From the NCBI RefSeq assembly GCF_910596095.1, contig NC_056533.1:36058662-36122661 (forward strand): DNA of 64,000 nucleotides, in the 5' to 3' direction. Of the stretch, positions 33,500 through 45,613 are shown in pieces. This DNA is from Thunnus maccoyii (taxonomy: Eukaryota; Chordata; Actinopteri; Scombriformes; Scombridae). Below the pieces are notes generated by a model, which worked only from the letters and a program-made list of their open reading frames with translations, searched no databases and had not been told where the DNA came from. The first letter of the stretch is position 1. Each line of letters opens with the position of its first letter. Made by a program: the position numbers and the translations under genes.

Positions 33500-34341
33500 A
33501 TTACATTTATAAGCATGTGTGAGACATACATGGACATATTTTGACAATCATATCAGCAATGTTACTAAAACAGCCTTTTATCACCTGAGAAACATCGCAA
33601 GAGTCAGACCATACCTCTCCCCGGAGGATGCAAAAAAACTGACTCATGCCTTTGTACTCTTGCGGTTAGATTATTGCAACACACTGTACACTGGTTTGCC
33701 AAAAAAAACTATTGATAGACTGCAACTCGTCCAAAACTCTACAGCAAGAATTCTAACAAAAACCAGTAAAAGAGGTCACATTACTCCTGTGTTAGCATCT
33801 TTGCACTGGCTCCCAGTAGCATTGAGGATAGATTTTAAAATTATTTTACTTGTTTTTAAAGCTCTGAATGGGCTAGCACCCTCTTACCTGTCAGAGTATG
33901 TTCCAAATCGCTCCCTCAGATCGCATGGTGCTGGTCTGCTAAAGGCCACCTCGGTTGACAGTTTTAAGAAGCAACTCAAAAACCTACTTTTATGACCTTG
34001 CCTTTAATTGATTTTGTTTTACCCCTATGATTTTATCCCTTCTCTAGAATTTGTCCTATACTCCTTTACTATGTCTTAACTGATATTTATCCTGTTTAAT
34101 ATGTATGTCTGTGTGTATATGTATGTATATGTTTATGTATGTATGCATATATATATACGCATGCATATGTATATGTATATATATATGTACGTGTGTGTAT
34201 CTATGTGCTTGTGCATATGTATATATCTGTATCTATGTTTTACATTTCTTTAGTAAAGCAGTTTGAGCTGCATTTTATGTCATGAAAGGTGCTCTATAAA
34301 TAAAGCTTATTATTATTATTATTATCATTATTATTATTATA
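33500..34341 (+). mobile_element. L2-type LINE, 3' end
   Basis: Contains the C-terminus of the reverse transcriptase ORF (33519-33995), a TG/TA-rich 3' UTR (34090-34230) with alternating ATGTATATGTATATATATAT, and the tail GGTGCTCTATAAATAAAGCT then (TTA)n at about 34306-34341. The 5' part is absent, as usual for LINE insertions. It lies between the two inverted arms. Confidence 0.88.
33519..33995 (+). pseudogene. L2 LINE ORF2 C-terminus with in-frame deletion
   Basis: Reads ISNVTKTAFYHLRNIARVRP, LTHAFVLLRLDYCNTLYTGL P, LQLVQNSTARILTKTSKRGH and LHWLPVALRIDFKIILLVFK, the thumb and C-terminal region of fish L2 reverse transcriptases. After GAGLL it jumps directly to KATSVDSFKKQLKNLLL; the roughly 35-residue block normally between (with a GDRAFS ... 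LWNxLP motif, still present in the 47.4-kb copy) is missing without loss of frame. Stop at 33993-33995. The enzyme would copy LINE RNA at the target site; here only a fragment remains. Confidence 0.88.
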
Positions 34342-34530
34342 TACACTGTATGTAGTTTACATATTTTGTCATAGATCAGATTCGGGTATGAGATTGTTCC
34401 TTATGGAGAAATAATCTTTTTAGCCACCATGGCATGAGGAGGACAACATGCTGATATTTACATTGCACTCATGTTACCTCCTGAGTGTTAGGCAGTTTTA
34501 CACAAAAGATTGATTTTTGATTGATATGAT

Positions 34531-34646
34531 CATATCATCATCATATATTTCATCAGACTGCATCCAGAAGACGTTAAAACTTGTTTTAAAAAAAAGTCTT
34601 AATCAATAACATTTTGAATTAAACACATTATTTTTTCCAGAGCTGA
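34531..34646 (-). repeat. Right arm of the long inverted repeat
   Basis: Reverse complement of 33345-33478 without its tandem expansion. It reads CAGACTGCATCCAGAAGACG T and ATCAATAACATTTTGAATTA AACACA on +. It lies just upstream of the Harbinger exon, so it may be part of that element. Confidence 0.85.
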
Positions 34647-34915
34647 TGATTGAAATAGCTAATGAGTGAGCCATCTCACTTCCTTCTCATCTCTGTTGAG
34701 AGTTGGACATGCTAATGACCAGCCAAGCCAGTAGGTGATCTGGTGAGTTGCTAGGTTAGACGCATGAGTTACCACCTTGGTCAAATGAATAGTCGGCTTC
34801 TCATTTCCCATCGCTGGCTTATCATGGGCAGGTTAGTAGCTGACCTCAGCAAGGATATAGACTCTGTTGACTCCTCTCAGTCTTAATTTTGTCCCTTACC
34901 CTGTGCCATACAATA
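34647..34915. other. No coding sequence recognised
   Basis: Ends in CTGTGCCATACAATAG, a plausible splice acceptor for the Harbinger exon. Probably an intron of that copy. Confidence 0.45.
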
Positions 34916-35414
34916 GATGGCAAACATGTTGTCATCCAGGCTCCTGCGTCGTCTGGGTCACAGTTCTACAACTATAAAGGAACTTCCTCCATCTTCCTGC
35001 TGGCTGTGGTTGACACCAGGTACCATCTGGTGGTAGATGTTGATGCCTATGGAAGGAGCAGCGATGGAGGGACTCTTGCTGTCTCCCCTTTTGGAAAGAC
35101 TCTCCAGGCAGGAGAGCCTCCCAGAGGACCTTCCTCTCCTGAACGCCAAACATCATCCAACACCACATGTTTGTGGGGGATGAGGCTTTTCCTTTGTGCA
35201 AAGACCTCCTATGACCTTTTCCAGGATGTCGGCTCTCAAGATAGCAGCGTGTCTTGATCTACTGTTACGAGCCAGGCGGATAGTGGAAAATGCATTCAGA
35301 ATCCTGGCAGCACAGTGGATAATATACCACGGAGTCATCAGAGTGTGTCCAGAGAGCGTGGATAAGCTGTTGAAGGCAACAGTCATCCTCCACCAACTTC
35401 CTCTGATGGTCTGA
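34916..35414 (+). pseudogene. PIF/Harbinger transposase, second copy, 3' exon
   Basis: After an AG acceptor at 34914-34915 the frame gives DGKHVVIQAPASSGSQFYNY KGTSSIFLLAVVDTRYHLVV DVDAYGRSSDGGTL, including the first catalytic Asp (DGKH). A frame change follows, then HHMFVGDEAFPLCKDLL with the second Asp (GDEAFPL), and, in a third frame, LLLRARRIVENAFRILAAQW IIYHGVI with the Glu (VENAF), ending VDKLLKATVILHQLPLMV and stop at 35412-35414. All three catalytic positions are readable but at least two frameshifts and in-frame stops separate them. It differs clearly in sequence from the copy at 0.9-1.7 kb, so two Harbinger lineages are present. Upstream exons were not found. Confidence 0.88.
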
Positions 35415-36789
35415 TGCAGCTCCACCAGACCAGCACCTTCATCCAGAGCCTGATAGGCCTACACCTGTCTTCCAGAACATCCCCAGCACTCTCTGTCTCC
35501 GCTGCTGGTGAAGTTTCATGGCAGCACAACCCGCTGTAGCACGTCTTCGTTTCAGTTCATACACTTAATTTATACTGCAAGGGATAATTAACACATCACC
35601 CAAATCCCAGCAGAGGGTAACTGCAGTTGTTTTTGAAAAGACCTTATCCATTTTGCATTAATTTGTGAAGTAGTGCACATTTAAAATAATGCAAAACATT
35701 CTTCTATCCATTAAGCTATGAGTAGAGAATAAATCAGTAAGTGTACAACAATTACAGTGTGCTTTAAGCCTCGTCAGTGAGCATTCTGTTACGATTTATC
35801 AGACTTCCTCTTTTAACAAACACTGCCACAGATTTAGCACCATAAACTGACAAATAACCCCATTAGTGGTTTGTATCTGTTACTGTATGTCAGACATTTA
35901 AAACAATGAGCCAAAGAGTGGAGATGTTAATAAATATACTGAGGAAGCATGACAGTGACAGAAACTGGGAACTCTTATGAGACACTGAATACAAATAAGG
36001 AACTGACTTAAATATTGTGGAAACTACAACTTCTGAGCTCAGGGGATGAGATACTTTGCTAGTGGAAGCTTTTCATTTTAATTACGGTTATAGATATTCA
36101 ACTCTGTGTTTCCACTTTCAGATTTTGTATATGGATCACCCCATGTCAGCTGATTAAGGTGGAAAACTGTTGTAGCTAAAATGGCTCACAGATTGTTTTT
36201 TGGACATGGGAAGCACAGCGTGTCATGAAAGACAGACTACATAAATACATTTGCTTCGGATGATACTCTTTTCAGTTGTTGCACAGCTATTGCATGATGT
36301 ACAACTGAAGCTTGTGCTGAGATCCCGCTGTTATTTATTCTTATGCTGGTATATAAACAGAGACCAACTAATGCAATGTTGACGTTCCTTGAAACAAGAA
36401 AAATCTATTTGATATCTACATTAACTTGAGAATGAAAATCCTGCCGTGTTTTTCTCAATCAATGAGATAAAAGTTTTCATAAAAAATTCTGCTCTGTTTT
36501 GAGATAATTATCTCCCATTAATCTCTATTGAAAATCTTTTGTGATTTTCTATTCTTTCATGTCATGTTCTGTCCTGATTACATCTGATTAAATTAATTTT
36601 CAAATTTTTGCTGTTATCATTTCATTGCATCTCTGTGTTATTGCAGTAAAATTATCAATTTAATATGATGTAATTGTGTTTAAGGCCTGAGTCTATACTA
36701 TTATAGACTACTGTATAATGTACTTTAGTATATGTATTATAGATATCTTTACAGTACATCCAAAGTCTGTACACAGAGACATCAACGGA
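35415..36789. other. No gene seen (1.4 kb)
   Basis: AT-rich, nothing recognised. It may include the 3' end of the Harbinger copy. Confidence 0.4.
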
Positions 36790-37250
36790 CTCAAAACTTT
36801 TTATTTGTAACAAAGTAGAATGGGAGCCTTCAGCTATCAGGCTCCTCTCATGTGGAACCATCTTCCAGATTCGGTGCGGGGTGCAGACACCCTCTCTATG
36901 TTTAAGAGCAGGCTTAAAACTTTCATTTTTGATAAAGCTTATAATTAGGGCTGACCAGGCTCACCTTGGATCAGCCCTTAGTTATGCTGCTATAGGCCTA
37001 GACTGCCGGGGGACTTCCCATGACGCACTGAGCTCCTCTCTCCTCCTCCTCTCCATCTGTATGCATTCATATAACACCCATTCATGTCACTAACTTGGCT
37101 TCCACCCCAGAGTTTTTTTGTGCTTTCTGATCTCGCAGGAAACCCTGGGTTGCAGGCCAAGCCTTTTGCGGTTCTTCGCAGTCCTGTTGGCATCCTTCCC
37201 TGGCTTTTGCTACTGCTGTTGCTGCTGTCAATTTTTGTTTCACCTCTTTT
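36790..37250 (+). mobile_element. L2-type LINE, 3' end, second subfamily
   Basis: CTTCAGCTATCAGGCTCCTC TCATGTGGAACCATCTTCCA, ACACCCTCTCTATGTTTAAG, AGGCTTAAAACTTTCATTTT TGATAAAGCTTATAATTAGG, GGCCTAGACTGCCGGGGGAC TTCCCATGACGCACTGAGCT and TTTTTTTGTGCTTTCTGATC are the landmarks of a very common fish LINE end. It codes for the last residues of the RT ORF (AIRLLSCGT ... SFLIKLIIRAD) in more than one frame and then 3' UTR. Confidence 0.8.
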
Positions 37251-37692
37251 TTTCTGGGGGTAGACGCCTTAACATTAGGACGAGACTCAAGAGGAATATT
37301 TCCTCTGGGTCATGTTTTTTATTTAGCACAGACATGAGGCTCTCTTCAAAATAGTTGTCTGGACTTGGATGTGCCCTTTTTGCTTTTTTTGCCTGCAGGG
37401 ACATGAAGTTGGGAAGGTGTCTTGGGAGGTTGGATATGTTTATACACTGCTAGAGGCTGAGCTGCCTGCTGGGTTGTTGCTTGGGAGGAATGGCTAGTTG
37501 TAGAGCTTTGGGCTTGGTAGGGTTTCATGGAGGGCTGGGGGGGGGGTTACCTGCTGATCTAATAAAGGGGTTTGAAATGCCTGGAGTGAGGATGCTGCAG
37601 AATATGAGGGCCGAGCTGAGGTGTTTTGGGGAGACTGAATGTTCTGCAGTATCTGGTCAGAGACTGAGGGAGACTGGAACAGTTGGGAGACT
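37251..37692. other. No confident gene; Q/S-rich minus-strand frame
   Basis: On the minus strand 37528-37346 reads QAQSSTTSHSSQATTQQAAQ and later a basic KKSKKGTSKSRQ end. It could be the tail of an accessory transposon protein but has no diagnostic motif. Confidence 0.25.
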
Positions 37693-37781
37693 CACTGGCG
37701 TCAGATGCTCTCTGGGTCACTGGCGTCAGATGCTCTCTGGGTCACTGGCGTCAGATGCTGTCTGGGTCACTGGCGTCAGTT
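37693..37781 (+). repeat. 25-bp minisatellite, 3.5 units
   Basis: CACTGGCGTCAGATGCTCTC TGGGT is repeated starting at 37693, 37718, 37743 and 37768. Units 1 and 2 are identical, unit 3 has one change, and unit 4 is partial. Confidence 0.95.
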
Positions 37782-39080
37782 GTAGCACCGCAAAGTCAAT
37801 GTTTCCACTGGTCGGCCTATCTTTTAAATAGGGGTTGAGGAAACTCGAACTGGAGCTGTGCATCCATTTCTTTCTATCTCCTCCTTCAGCATCACTCTTC
37901 TTTCAAGAAAAATGGTGCTTCCTCAAGTTTTTCCATCATTTCTTATATTCTTCTTCTGCAAAAACAAATTTCTATGTAAAAACATGATGGGATTTACTGT
38001 TGCTAAGCTAACGATTTCTGGTCACCGACAGTTTATATAGCTATGCTTGTGACACGAAGCATCATTATCACAGTTAAGCTAACTTTAGCATCGGATTTAG
38101 CTAAGTTCATAAACTGTATAGCTATTCACAAACCTGGTAGCCTCATCTGACTGCTGACATTTTGCCATGCGTTACTTTTTTCTGCCAAGATCATGGTATG
38201 TTTTTAATGTTGTGTTATAGAGTTTGGGAAACTCTCTACCTCTCCTGCTTGCATATGTTGCTTCTGGCTAAATCACATACAGCTGTTATCTCATTGGTTG
38301 CGCTTTGAAAGGTCAGCAGCAACCAAGGTCAAAGTTGAAATAATTTGAATTTTTTGCGCAGTGCTTGGTGGCAATTTCAAGCAGTGGGCCATGCCAAAGG
38401 TAGCGCCTCCACATAGATGGGCGACACCGTTCTCGACATAGCACAGAGCGGTGCTGATCATGTGTTTGGCAGCTTTAGGAGGCCAAAGGCTCCAGGTCTA
38501 CTGTGTGGCAAGTCTGTTAGTTTGTGGTAATTTGCTTAATTTCTCATTTGTGTGGTTACACAGTATACACTTCAACAAAATATAACCTTAAACGATAGGA
38601 GCCTTAAACCTGCAATAACTGATTTACTGTACTGTGATATGTTGAACTTGTTAGCAAACAGTTGCTTATTTCTACATCCAGCAGTTACAGAACAACATTA
38701 TCATTCATTTGGAGTCGTGTTTCTGTTCACCTGGTGAATATAAGTCCAATATTTACTCTCTTTTGTCTCTGTTTTTCCTCTCTACCAACTCCTTAGAGAA
38801 ATATCTATCTCTTTAACCACTAAATGCTCCACTGTGTTCATCTATCTTGCTGTTCCCAAGATTCATAAAGTTATTGTGTCTGTACACACTGTTACATGTT
38901 GATGTTTGAAGAACGTCCTCAAGTTTGCCTCCATAAATTAATAGTGCACATATCAGAGTGTGTAGATGAATTTGGTGAGCAATAATCTTTTAATATTGGA
39001 CTTAATGCCATTTAGTAACAACTACCAGATCTTACAAATTCAAATAAATATTTTTAATTTACTTCCTTCTTAAATCAAGT
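37782..39080. other. No gene seen (1.3 kb)
   Basis: Nothing recognised. Confidence 0.4.
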
Positions 39081-39130
39081 CTAGTCAATTTTATTTATAT
39101 GGCCCAGAATATAAATTGGACCTTTTAGAC
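39081..39130 (-). repeat. Short retroposon tail, antisense
   Basis: CTAGTCAATTTTATTTATAT GGCCCAGAATATAAATTG resembles the antisense 3' end that begins at about 55798 (TTTTTATTTATAGCCCAGTG). Confidence 0.45.
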
Positions 39131-42100
39131 CCTCGATTCAACCCTCGCAGGATGTCCCGCACACATTTGGCTCTGGGCCTCGATAAGAAAGCTTCAGTAT
39201 CTTTGCAGATGCAAGTCAAACACAGATCCATCACTTTCATCTTCTTAGGCTTCTTCTAGGTAAATAAGGATAAAACCCTACCTGATAGAATAAGTCTCTC
39301 CCCACCTTTGCTCTATTTCCGGACTAATCTGAAAAAATAATTTAATCCATGTTAATAAGAATGAATTATTCATACACATTCTAGTAGATGTCAGAGGTTG
39401 ACAGCTGAAAAAGTTGCATCGAAACTCACTGAAAATTAAAATGTTGGAGCCAAAGTAGATGTGATGACTACCATCAGTGTCAAACAGCCCAGAAATGTGG
39501 TGTGTTGACTGTGTCCCTCATCACTCCTACACTGTTTAACAAGCTTTCAGCAGAGTAATTCAGTTTGATTGAAAAAGCATCCCACCGATCAACGTTTCCC
39601 ACAGAAACATAAATCAGGAAGTGACAGTGTTGCCTTGACAGCTATAAACATGGATTTTATTATTGAAAATGTGCTGTAAGATGTGTCCATCAGTGTAAGA
39701 TACAGTATCTTTATTACACAAGTAAAAACTTACTCAGGTTGATGCTTCTTTTACCTTGACATTTACCCCTGAAAAGAGCCCCGATATCAAGAGACAGTTA
39801 ACAGGAAAATCCTGTGTTCATCTTACCCCTGCTTCAGTAGTCATCCCAATCTTTAAAAACGATGATGGAAGATGTGAGAGAATATTGAATAATAGGTTAT
39901 TATTTTATAAATCTTTTGTATATCTGTTACAAATGTTTCCAAACTAAGGGGTTAATGTTTTCAACTGAATGTGACGTAATGTCATTCTGGTACACATGTT
40001 GATGAAGAAATGCTACTCCTTGGATAGTTCAACTCTTGAACTTGTTTCTGTTTGAGGGTTGTTTGCTGACTTCTGGGGTTAGCTAGAGATATCTTTGCCT
40101 TAAGTCTACTGTCTTAGAAACTGTGTGGATCATGAGGTACCTAGACAAGCTAAATTTGCAGCCTGGTCGCCAGAATAAAACGTCGACATGTAACAGTTCG
40201 TGAAAGTGTCCTTTTAGGGAAATGACTGTTTTTAGCTTTGCTTCTGGAGACGAATAAAGCTGTCTGGTTTGGGTTCACAATCTTTAGAGAAACGGCTGTC
40301 TGAACGATACGCTTTCTTTCCAAAAATGCAAGATGATTGTATTTTTGTTTTGTGTTTGGACATTTGTATAATTGTTACTGATGGTGTGATGGATTTGTAC
40401 AGTGTCTACAACTACTTTCTTTATGTCTCTTTGTGGTTCTTGAGCAATGATGAAAAATTTCCACGACAAAGATCAGTTGGAAGGTGGTAGTGGGAAGGCA
40501 GCTGAAGGCATTGGTATGTATGCTTGTCAAACAGCGTCCGGTGGGGGGCTGCATCTGAAAGTTCATGTCCCTTTCCGAAATCCACAATCACGCCAACTTC
40601 ACGCAGCGATCGGACAGGTCTGATCTTCTCTCTCAAACACTTTTCTGTGTTTTATGTTTCACCTGCTGCAAGATAAATTCCCACTTGGGATAAATAAAAG
40701 AAAAGTAAATTTGAAGGTGAAAAACTTGCACTTCTTTGTCTGAGCTGTGTACAAAGACGTTCTGGAAAAATAAAGGAAATCTTCCACTGACCGTCATAAA
40801 TCGATGGTATAGACCGGTTTTCTCGAACCTCCCCGGTGGACGCTGTGAGCAGGGGGTTCATATTCTCAGCACATCTAAAAGTGAAATCATTTCGAAGGCT
40901 GAGCAACCAGCTGCTCTGCTGCCTCAGCCTTGGCACCAAAACGCCTTTATCTCGGACTTCACACACGTATTCATCCACATAAAGTAATAATTATCATCGA
41001 CTCACACTCATTTAATGAAGCAGAGCTTTGTGGCGTTGGGATCATTAAGTCTTTTTCTTTTAAAGCCAATTCCCTGGAACATTGATTGGCGATGCGAGCG
41101 TGCGGTGAAGATGTGAGGAGAGACAATACTAATGAGCTTTTCAGCTGTAGGGCTAAATTTGACCCCGACAGACTCATCACACCTGATCTACACATAATCC
41201 ATCACACTCTTCACTCTGTGGACACATGTACAAACAACCATTATCTGTTTGTTTCTTTTGTTGTTGTTGTTGGGGTTTTTTTTTTTATATTTAACATTGA
41301 GTTGGGATTTTACAGTATATAGAGAATAGACTTATAGCACTTTTTCCATCACTTGGTAAATTTTTATACTGTCAGTCACTATCTGGTGACTTGGGGTTTA
41401 CATAAAGTATTGATTGTTCCTTTCAATCAACTTGATATCAGAATAAGAAAGGGCTGTACTGTACTAAAATACAGACTTTATCATGCAATTGTGTTTCATG
41501 CTTCTTCTACATATTTTTCGCACTTATAAATACTCAACGTTCTTACTGATGTTTCTTCAATACACCTGACCTACGATTATGTGAAATGTTATTTATGTCT
41601 CCGTCTGGTTACAGTACAATCCAGCTCACCTGTAAAGCAGCTGCCCCACACTACTGACCTCATGCAGCAGCCTACATGAGTCTTGTGTTTTACCTGTAAG
41701 ACCCATAAGAACCCACGATGACACAGGTGTCACCAACCCTTTCAATGTTCTGGAAAATTCCTTATACAGCTTTATCCTTGAGTTTAACTCATGAAGTCCC
41801 CTAAGTTACATCCACTGAACATCCTGGTGCAGTCATGTGACAATGTGTGAATCTGTGTACCTGTGACATCACTTCCAAAATGGTGGTGTGCCCGGTCAGC
41901 AAATGTGACAGAACTAGCTCATTTTAAAAAGCTTGTTTTTTGTTACTAAAGGTAAGTTTCAACCCATTTAACAATTCTGATGCTTTAATAAGACGTCCTG
42001 TGTTACATTTAACCTGTTCTGACCACATTTCTTGAACAAATTGATATAAAACAAGTTGGGGATCTTTGACACTGAAGGTAGAATTTAAAAAAAAAAAAAA

Positions 42101-42390
42101 AAAAATTCAGAAATGTGTTCCTTGTGGTCCATTTGGTTTGTTTTATATTCCCCATAATTTTCCTTTAAGGAGAAATGGGTCCGGTTCTTATGGGTTAAAG
42201 CCGTAACGTTAGATTTTCACACAGCCAGAGAAACGAAAAAGTGTGCATCCTGGTATTAGTTGAATTATAAAATCCACAGCGCACCAGAGCGTCTCTCCTG
42301 CCTGGCTGCTGCCAGCGCTGTCAGCCGAAGAGTCAGTCACACTGGACAGTAGAGGAGGTCGTACCAGTGTCTGGTCCAAAAGTCGTTAAG
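39131..42390. other. No gene seen (3.3 kb)
   Basis: CTGCAAGATAAATTCCCACT TGGGATAAATAAAAG at about 40668-40702 looks like a LINE 3' end. About 40180-40330 (GTTTTTAGCTTTGCTTCTGG AGACG) reads like another common fish repeat, uncertain. A poly-A of about 19 is at 42088. No genes. Confidence 0.4.
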
Positions 42391-42819
42391 TGTAACGACT
42401 CAGAACCTCAGGACCCAAAAGCACGACCTCAGAGACAGGAGCAGAGTCCAATATTCTTTAATCAGTCAATAAAAACAAGCAGGGGTCACAAACCAGGCAG
42501 ACAACTCCAAGGGACTAGGCAAATCTCAAGACCAGGAAACAGGCAGGACCTCAGGTAACAGGTGAGCAAATAGGTAGATATAGAAATGCTGGAAAGCTAG
42601 GCAAACATACTAGACAATCTGGCTAGGAGCATGCGAATGTGGACCATTATATATAAGGAGTGACTGATGAGCCTAATGGGATCAAGGTGAGGAGATGGGT
42701 GGGGAAACTCAGGTGAGGGGAATGAGGTGATTGCAGGGCAGATGGGTGTGGCAGGAGAGTTAGAGATCAGGCAGGTGAACAACATGAAAAATAGTCACTA
42801 AGACGGTGAACCCGTGACA
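42391..42819 (-). mobile_element. Solo LTR of an LTR retroelement
   Basis: The 429-bp segment begins TGTAACGACTC and ends GAACCCGTGACA, so it has the TG...CA ends of an LTR. It is flanked by an identical 5-bp duplication TTAAG (42386-42390 and 42820-42824). Read on the minus strand it has a TATATATAA-like box (about 42650) and a GATTAAAGAATATT poly-A-like region towards the end, in the order expected of an LTR, so I place it on minus. No internal region, primer-binding site or second LTR is present; recombination between two LTRs most likely removed them. Family (Gypsy, ERV-like or other) cannot be decided from the LTR. Confidence 0.85.
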
Positions 42820-42824
42820 TTAAG

Positions 42825-45613
42825 TTGATTTTGGTAATATTCAACACCGGTTCTTTATAGCAGCAAAGTCGGAGCAGGAAACACAGTCTTTCTGCTCATT
42901 GTCCTCTGTTTCCATCATCCCTCTTTCTGTTTCCACCACAGTTATATATTTAGGTGATTTATTTTGAGACAAGACTCTATAAAAGTTTACAGCCTGTCAT
43001 GCTGTCATGCTGTCATGCCGCGTTACTCTGTGTACAATGATGCAGCTAAAAAAAAAAAGGCAGTGATTTGACTGACAGAATACGAGTCGACTGAAGGGCT
43101 TCTCAGCTGATGATTTGAATCATTGACATTTGTGCAGCAGCCCCAGAATGAGCTGAGCACACCTGACCAGTAAAAACAAGGGAATGATTAGCCCATAAAG
43201 ATGATGTTCATTTGGTTGGCAGACTGCACCATAACTACAATAACTCAAAAATGGACGCATTCATATTTGTGCAGTAGAGGCTACGAAAGGCAAGTCCAAA
43301 AGTAGCAGGTTCACTGTGGATCAATAGATTTTGTTAATTAATTGATTGTCTGCACATTTGTTTGGGAATTTGCACCAATGGTCCTGCATTATTAGGTAAT
43401 ATTGAAGATTTGTTTTATAGAGCAACTGTGTTCTAGTTTTAAGACTTTTATTATGATGTTTTTCATCAATTTACCACAAATTACCTGGAATGATGTTTTA
43501 TTCTAGCATTTTATTTATTTATTGTATAATGTTTGTTTCAGGAACCATGTAGTACAGTCAGTATGAGGGGGGGTCAATATAGGGGCTTAAGAGCAAATAT
43601 TTGGCCTCCTATCAAGTAAATCCAGACATTAATCGGGGTAATTATTCTTCATCTCACACATTCTTTAAACCACCAAGCAAAGTTTTTCTCCAAACTTTGC
43701 AATCTCACTCCAGAATGTGAAAACATTTTTCTGAATCTCACATTTTATTCAGCGCTTTGCATCTTCCAAATAGAAGTCAAGAGAAATGTTTCTACCTTTT
43801 GCCCTTTAGTGACACTCTCTTGACATTTTCTTTGAAGATGCCAAGGTATTGTGACGTCCTTCTTTATTCTGTGGTGGCTGTGTATGTTTGGTGAATCCAA
43901 AAACTTTGGTCAGTTTGAGAGGCATAAGAACTACTAGTCCAGAGTCCAGTCAGAAAACCAATGAAGCAACATAAACTGGTGCAGCAATTCAAACGCTTTC
44001 TGTCAGTCTTTCCTGATCAGAGGCTGCAACAGCTCGACACAGAAAGCACAAGTACACGGGCTGTGATTGTCAGCTCAGTGTATTGAAGTTGGAGTAAACC
44101 AAAACAAAGTCACAAAATCTATTTCAAAATAATTGGATCTGCTACACAGATTTCTTATAACATGGTGTCTGTCCACACGCAACCCAGTGTCCCACAGGCC
44201 TATTGCTTCTTTCCATCTATGGAAAGAAAAATACGTGTTTTGCATTTCTGCTTACTTTTGAGATGATGCAGATAAAACCTATTTTGGTGCATAATTTAAT
44301 TGTGATTTAGCAGCCTACAAATCCCAGACACAACCGCAAGATTAAGGGTTAAGCTTAAGCTAAGGGCCAACATTTAAGAGTCATGGCTTGCTACTGAGGC
44401 TAACAATGCTCATACTACTCAGGACAGATTACAAACCCATTTAAACTCAGGCAGGTGATGAGCTCTAACACATACATGGAGTGAACCCTTTTTCTGTTAG
44501 GAGTATAATTGAAATGACAGTGTACCAATGATGACATGAGAAGTTTTTTAACAGAAAAGTCGAAAAAAGCCTTGTTCTGTGAAACAGGAACTTGAGTTTT
44601 CTGGCACATTTTTTATAATATTTTAGCAGCAATAGATTCACAAGAGAGTGATTGTTCCAATATTCCTTAATGTGAGACACTTGTCTGATATTACTGGACA
44701 CTTATTATTATTTAACTGTTATTGGAAGGGAAAAAGAGAATATTATTAAACTGAAATGTTATTGTACTGGTATGATATCAGATATTAAGCTGTACTGTAC
44801 AGCGTAGTCCCCGAGCATCCACATTGTACATTACACTCAAGTCTAGGAAAAGTACTGGATTGTAGAAAATACTGATGTTCATCCCAACGATGAATTGTGC
44901 TGACTGACGCAACAGTACATCTCTGTGACGTGTTTTAATCCTTCTTTTTTGACAAAAACAGCGTTCTATGACTTCTGGATATGAGCTGTAATCTGGTTTT
45001 GGCTAGATGGATCATACATGAAAGAAGGAGAAATACATTGTAGGTTTTGGTCTTTTCATAGACTACAACTAGACTAGAATTAGCTACTATTCTCTCTTTT
45101 CCAATCAAGTTTTGAACATCTCATGATACCAAATGGATTGTAGAGCACTTGAGTTAATAACATCAGTAGATTAGTTGGGTGCAGACTATATCTCTAACGT
45201 TTAGGGACTTGAGGATTGAAGTGGTCGGACCAATATTGGCAGCACTTGTAACAAAAGACCAACACAGAAAAACAAATGAATTATATCCATGCCATTTTAA
45301 ACTTGAACTTGCCATCTGTACGCTACAATAGAGCGCTACTGTTCTTAGTTTCAGCAACATCTAATTCATGCAACAACTTCCAATCAATACCATTATACCA
45401 GTGGCAGTATGTTGAAGAAATGTAATTTTTAAGGACAGAACAGCAGCGAGAGAAAAAACAAGTAGAAGAGGAAACAGCTGAAGAAGTGCATGAGGAAGTA
45501 GTAAGGTGGTTGTAATAAATAAGTCCATTAATAAATAAAGAATACAATTTATATCACTAGAATTAAGATACTGAATTGTAAGGTGGATATCAATGCAAAT
45601 GTCTTGACAACAG
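42825..45613. other. No gene seen (2.8 kb)
   Basis: Three CTGTCATG units at about 42993-43018. The upstream exons of the THAP9-like gene, including any THAP zinc finger, would be expected here but were not found. Confidence 0.4.

Noticed and set aside
34090..34230. A regulatory alternating purine/pyrimidine (Z-DNA-like) tract
   Set aside because: It is the TG/TA-rich 3' UTR of the LINE; no evidence of an independent role.
37346..37528. Q/S-rich minus-strand frame as a gene
   Set aside because: Low-complexity composition, no partner exon and no diagnostic motif; mentioned only as a possibility.
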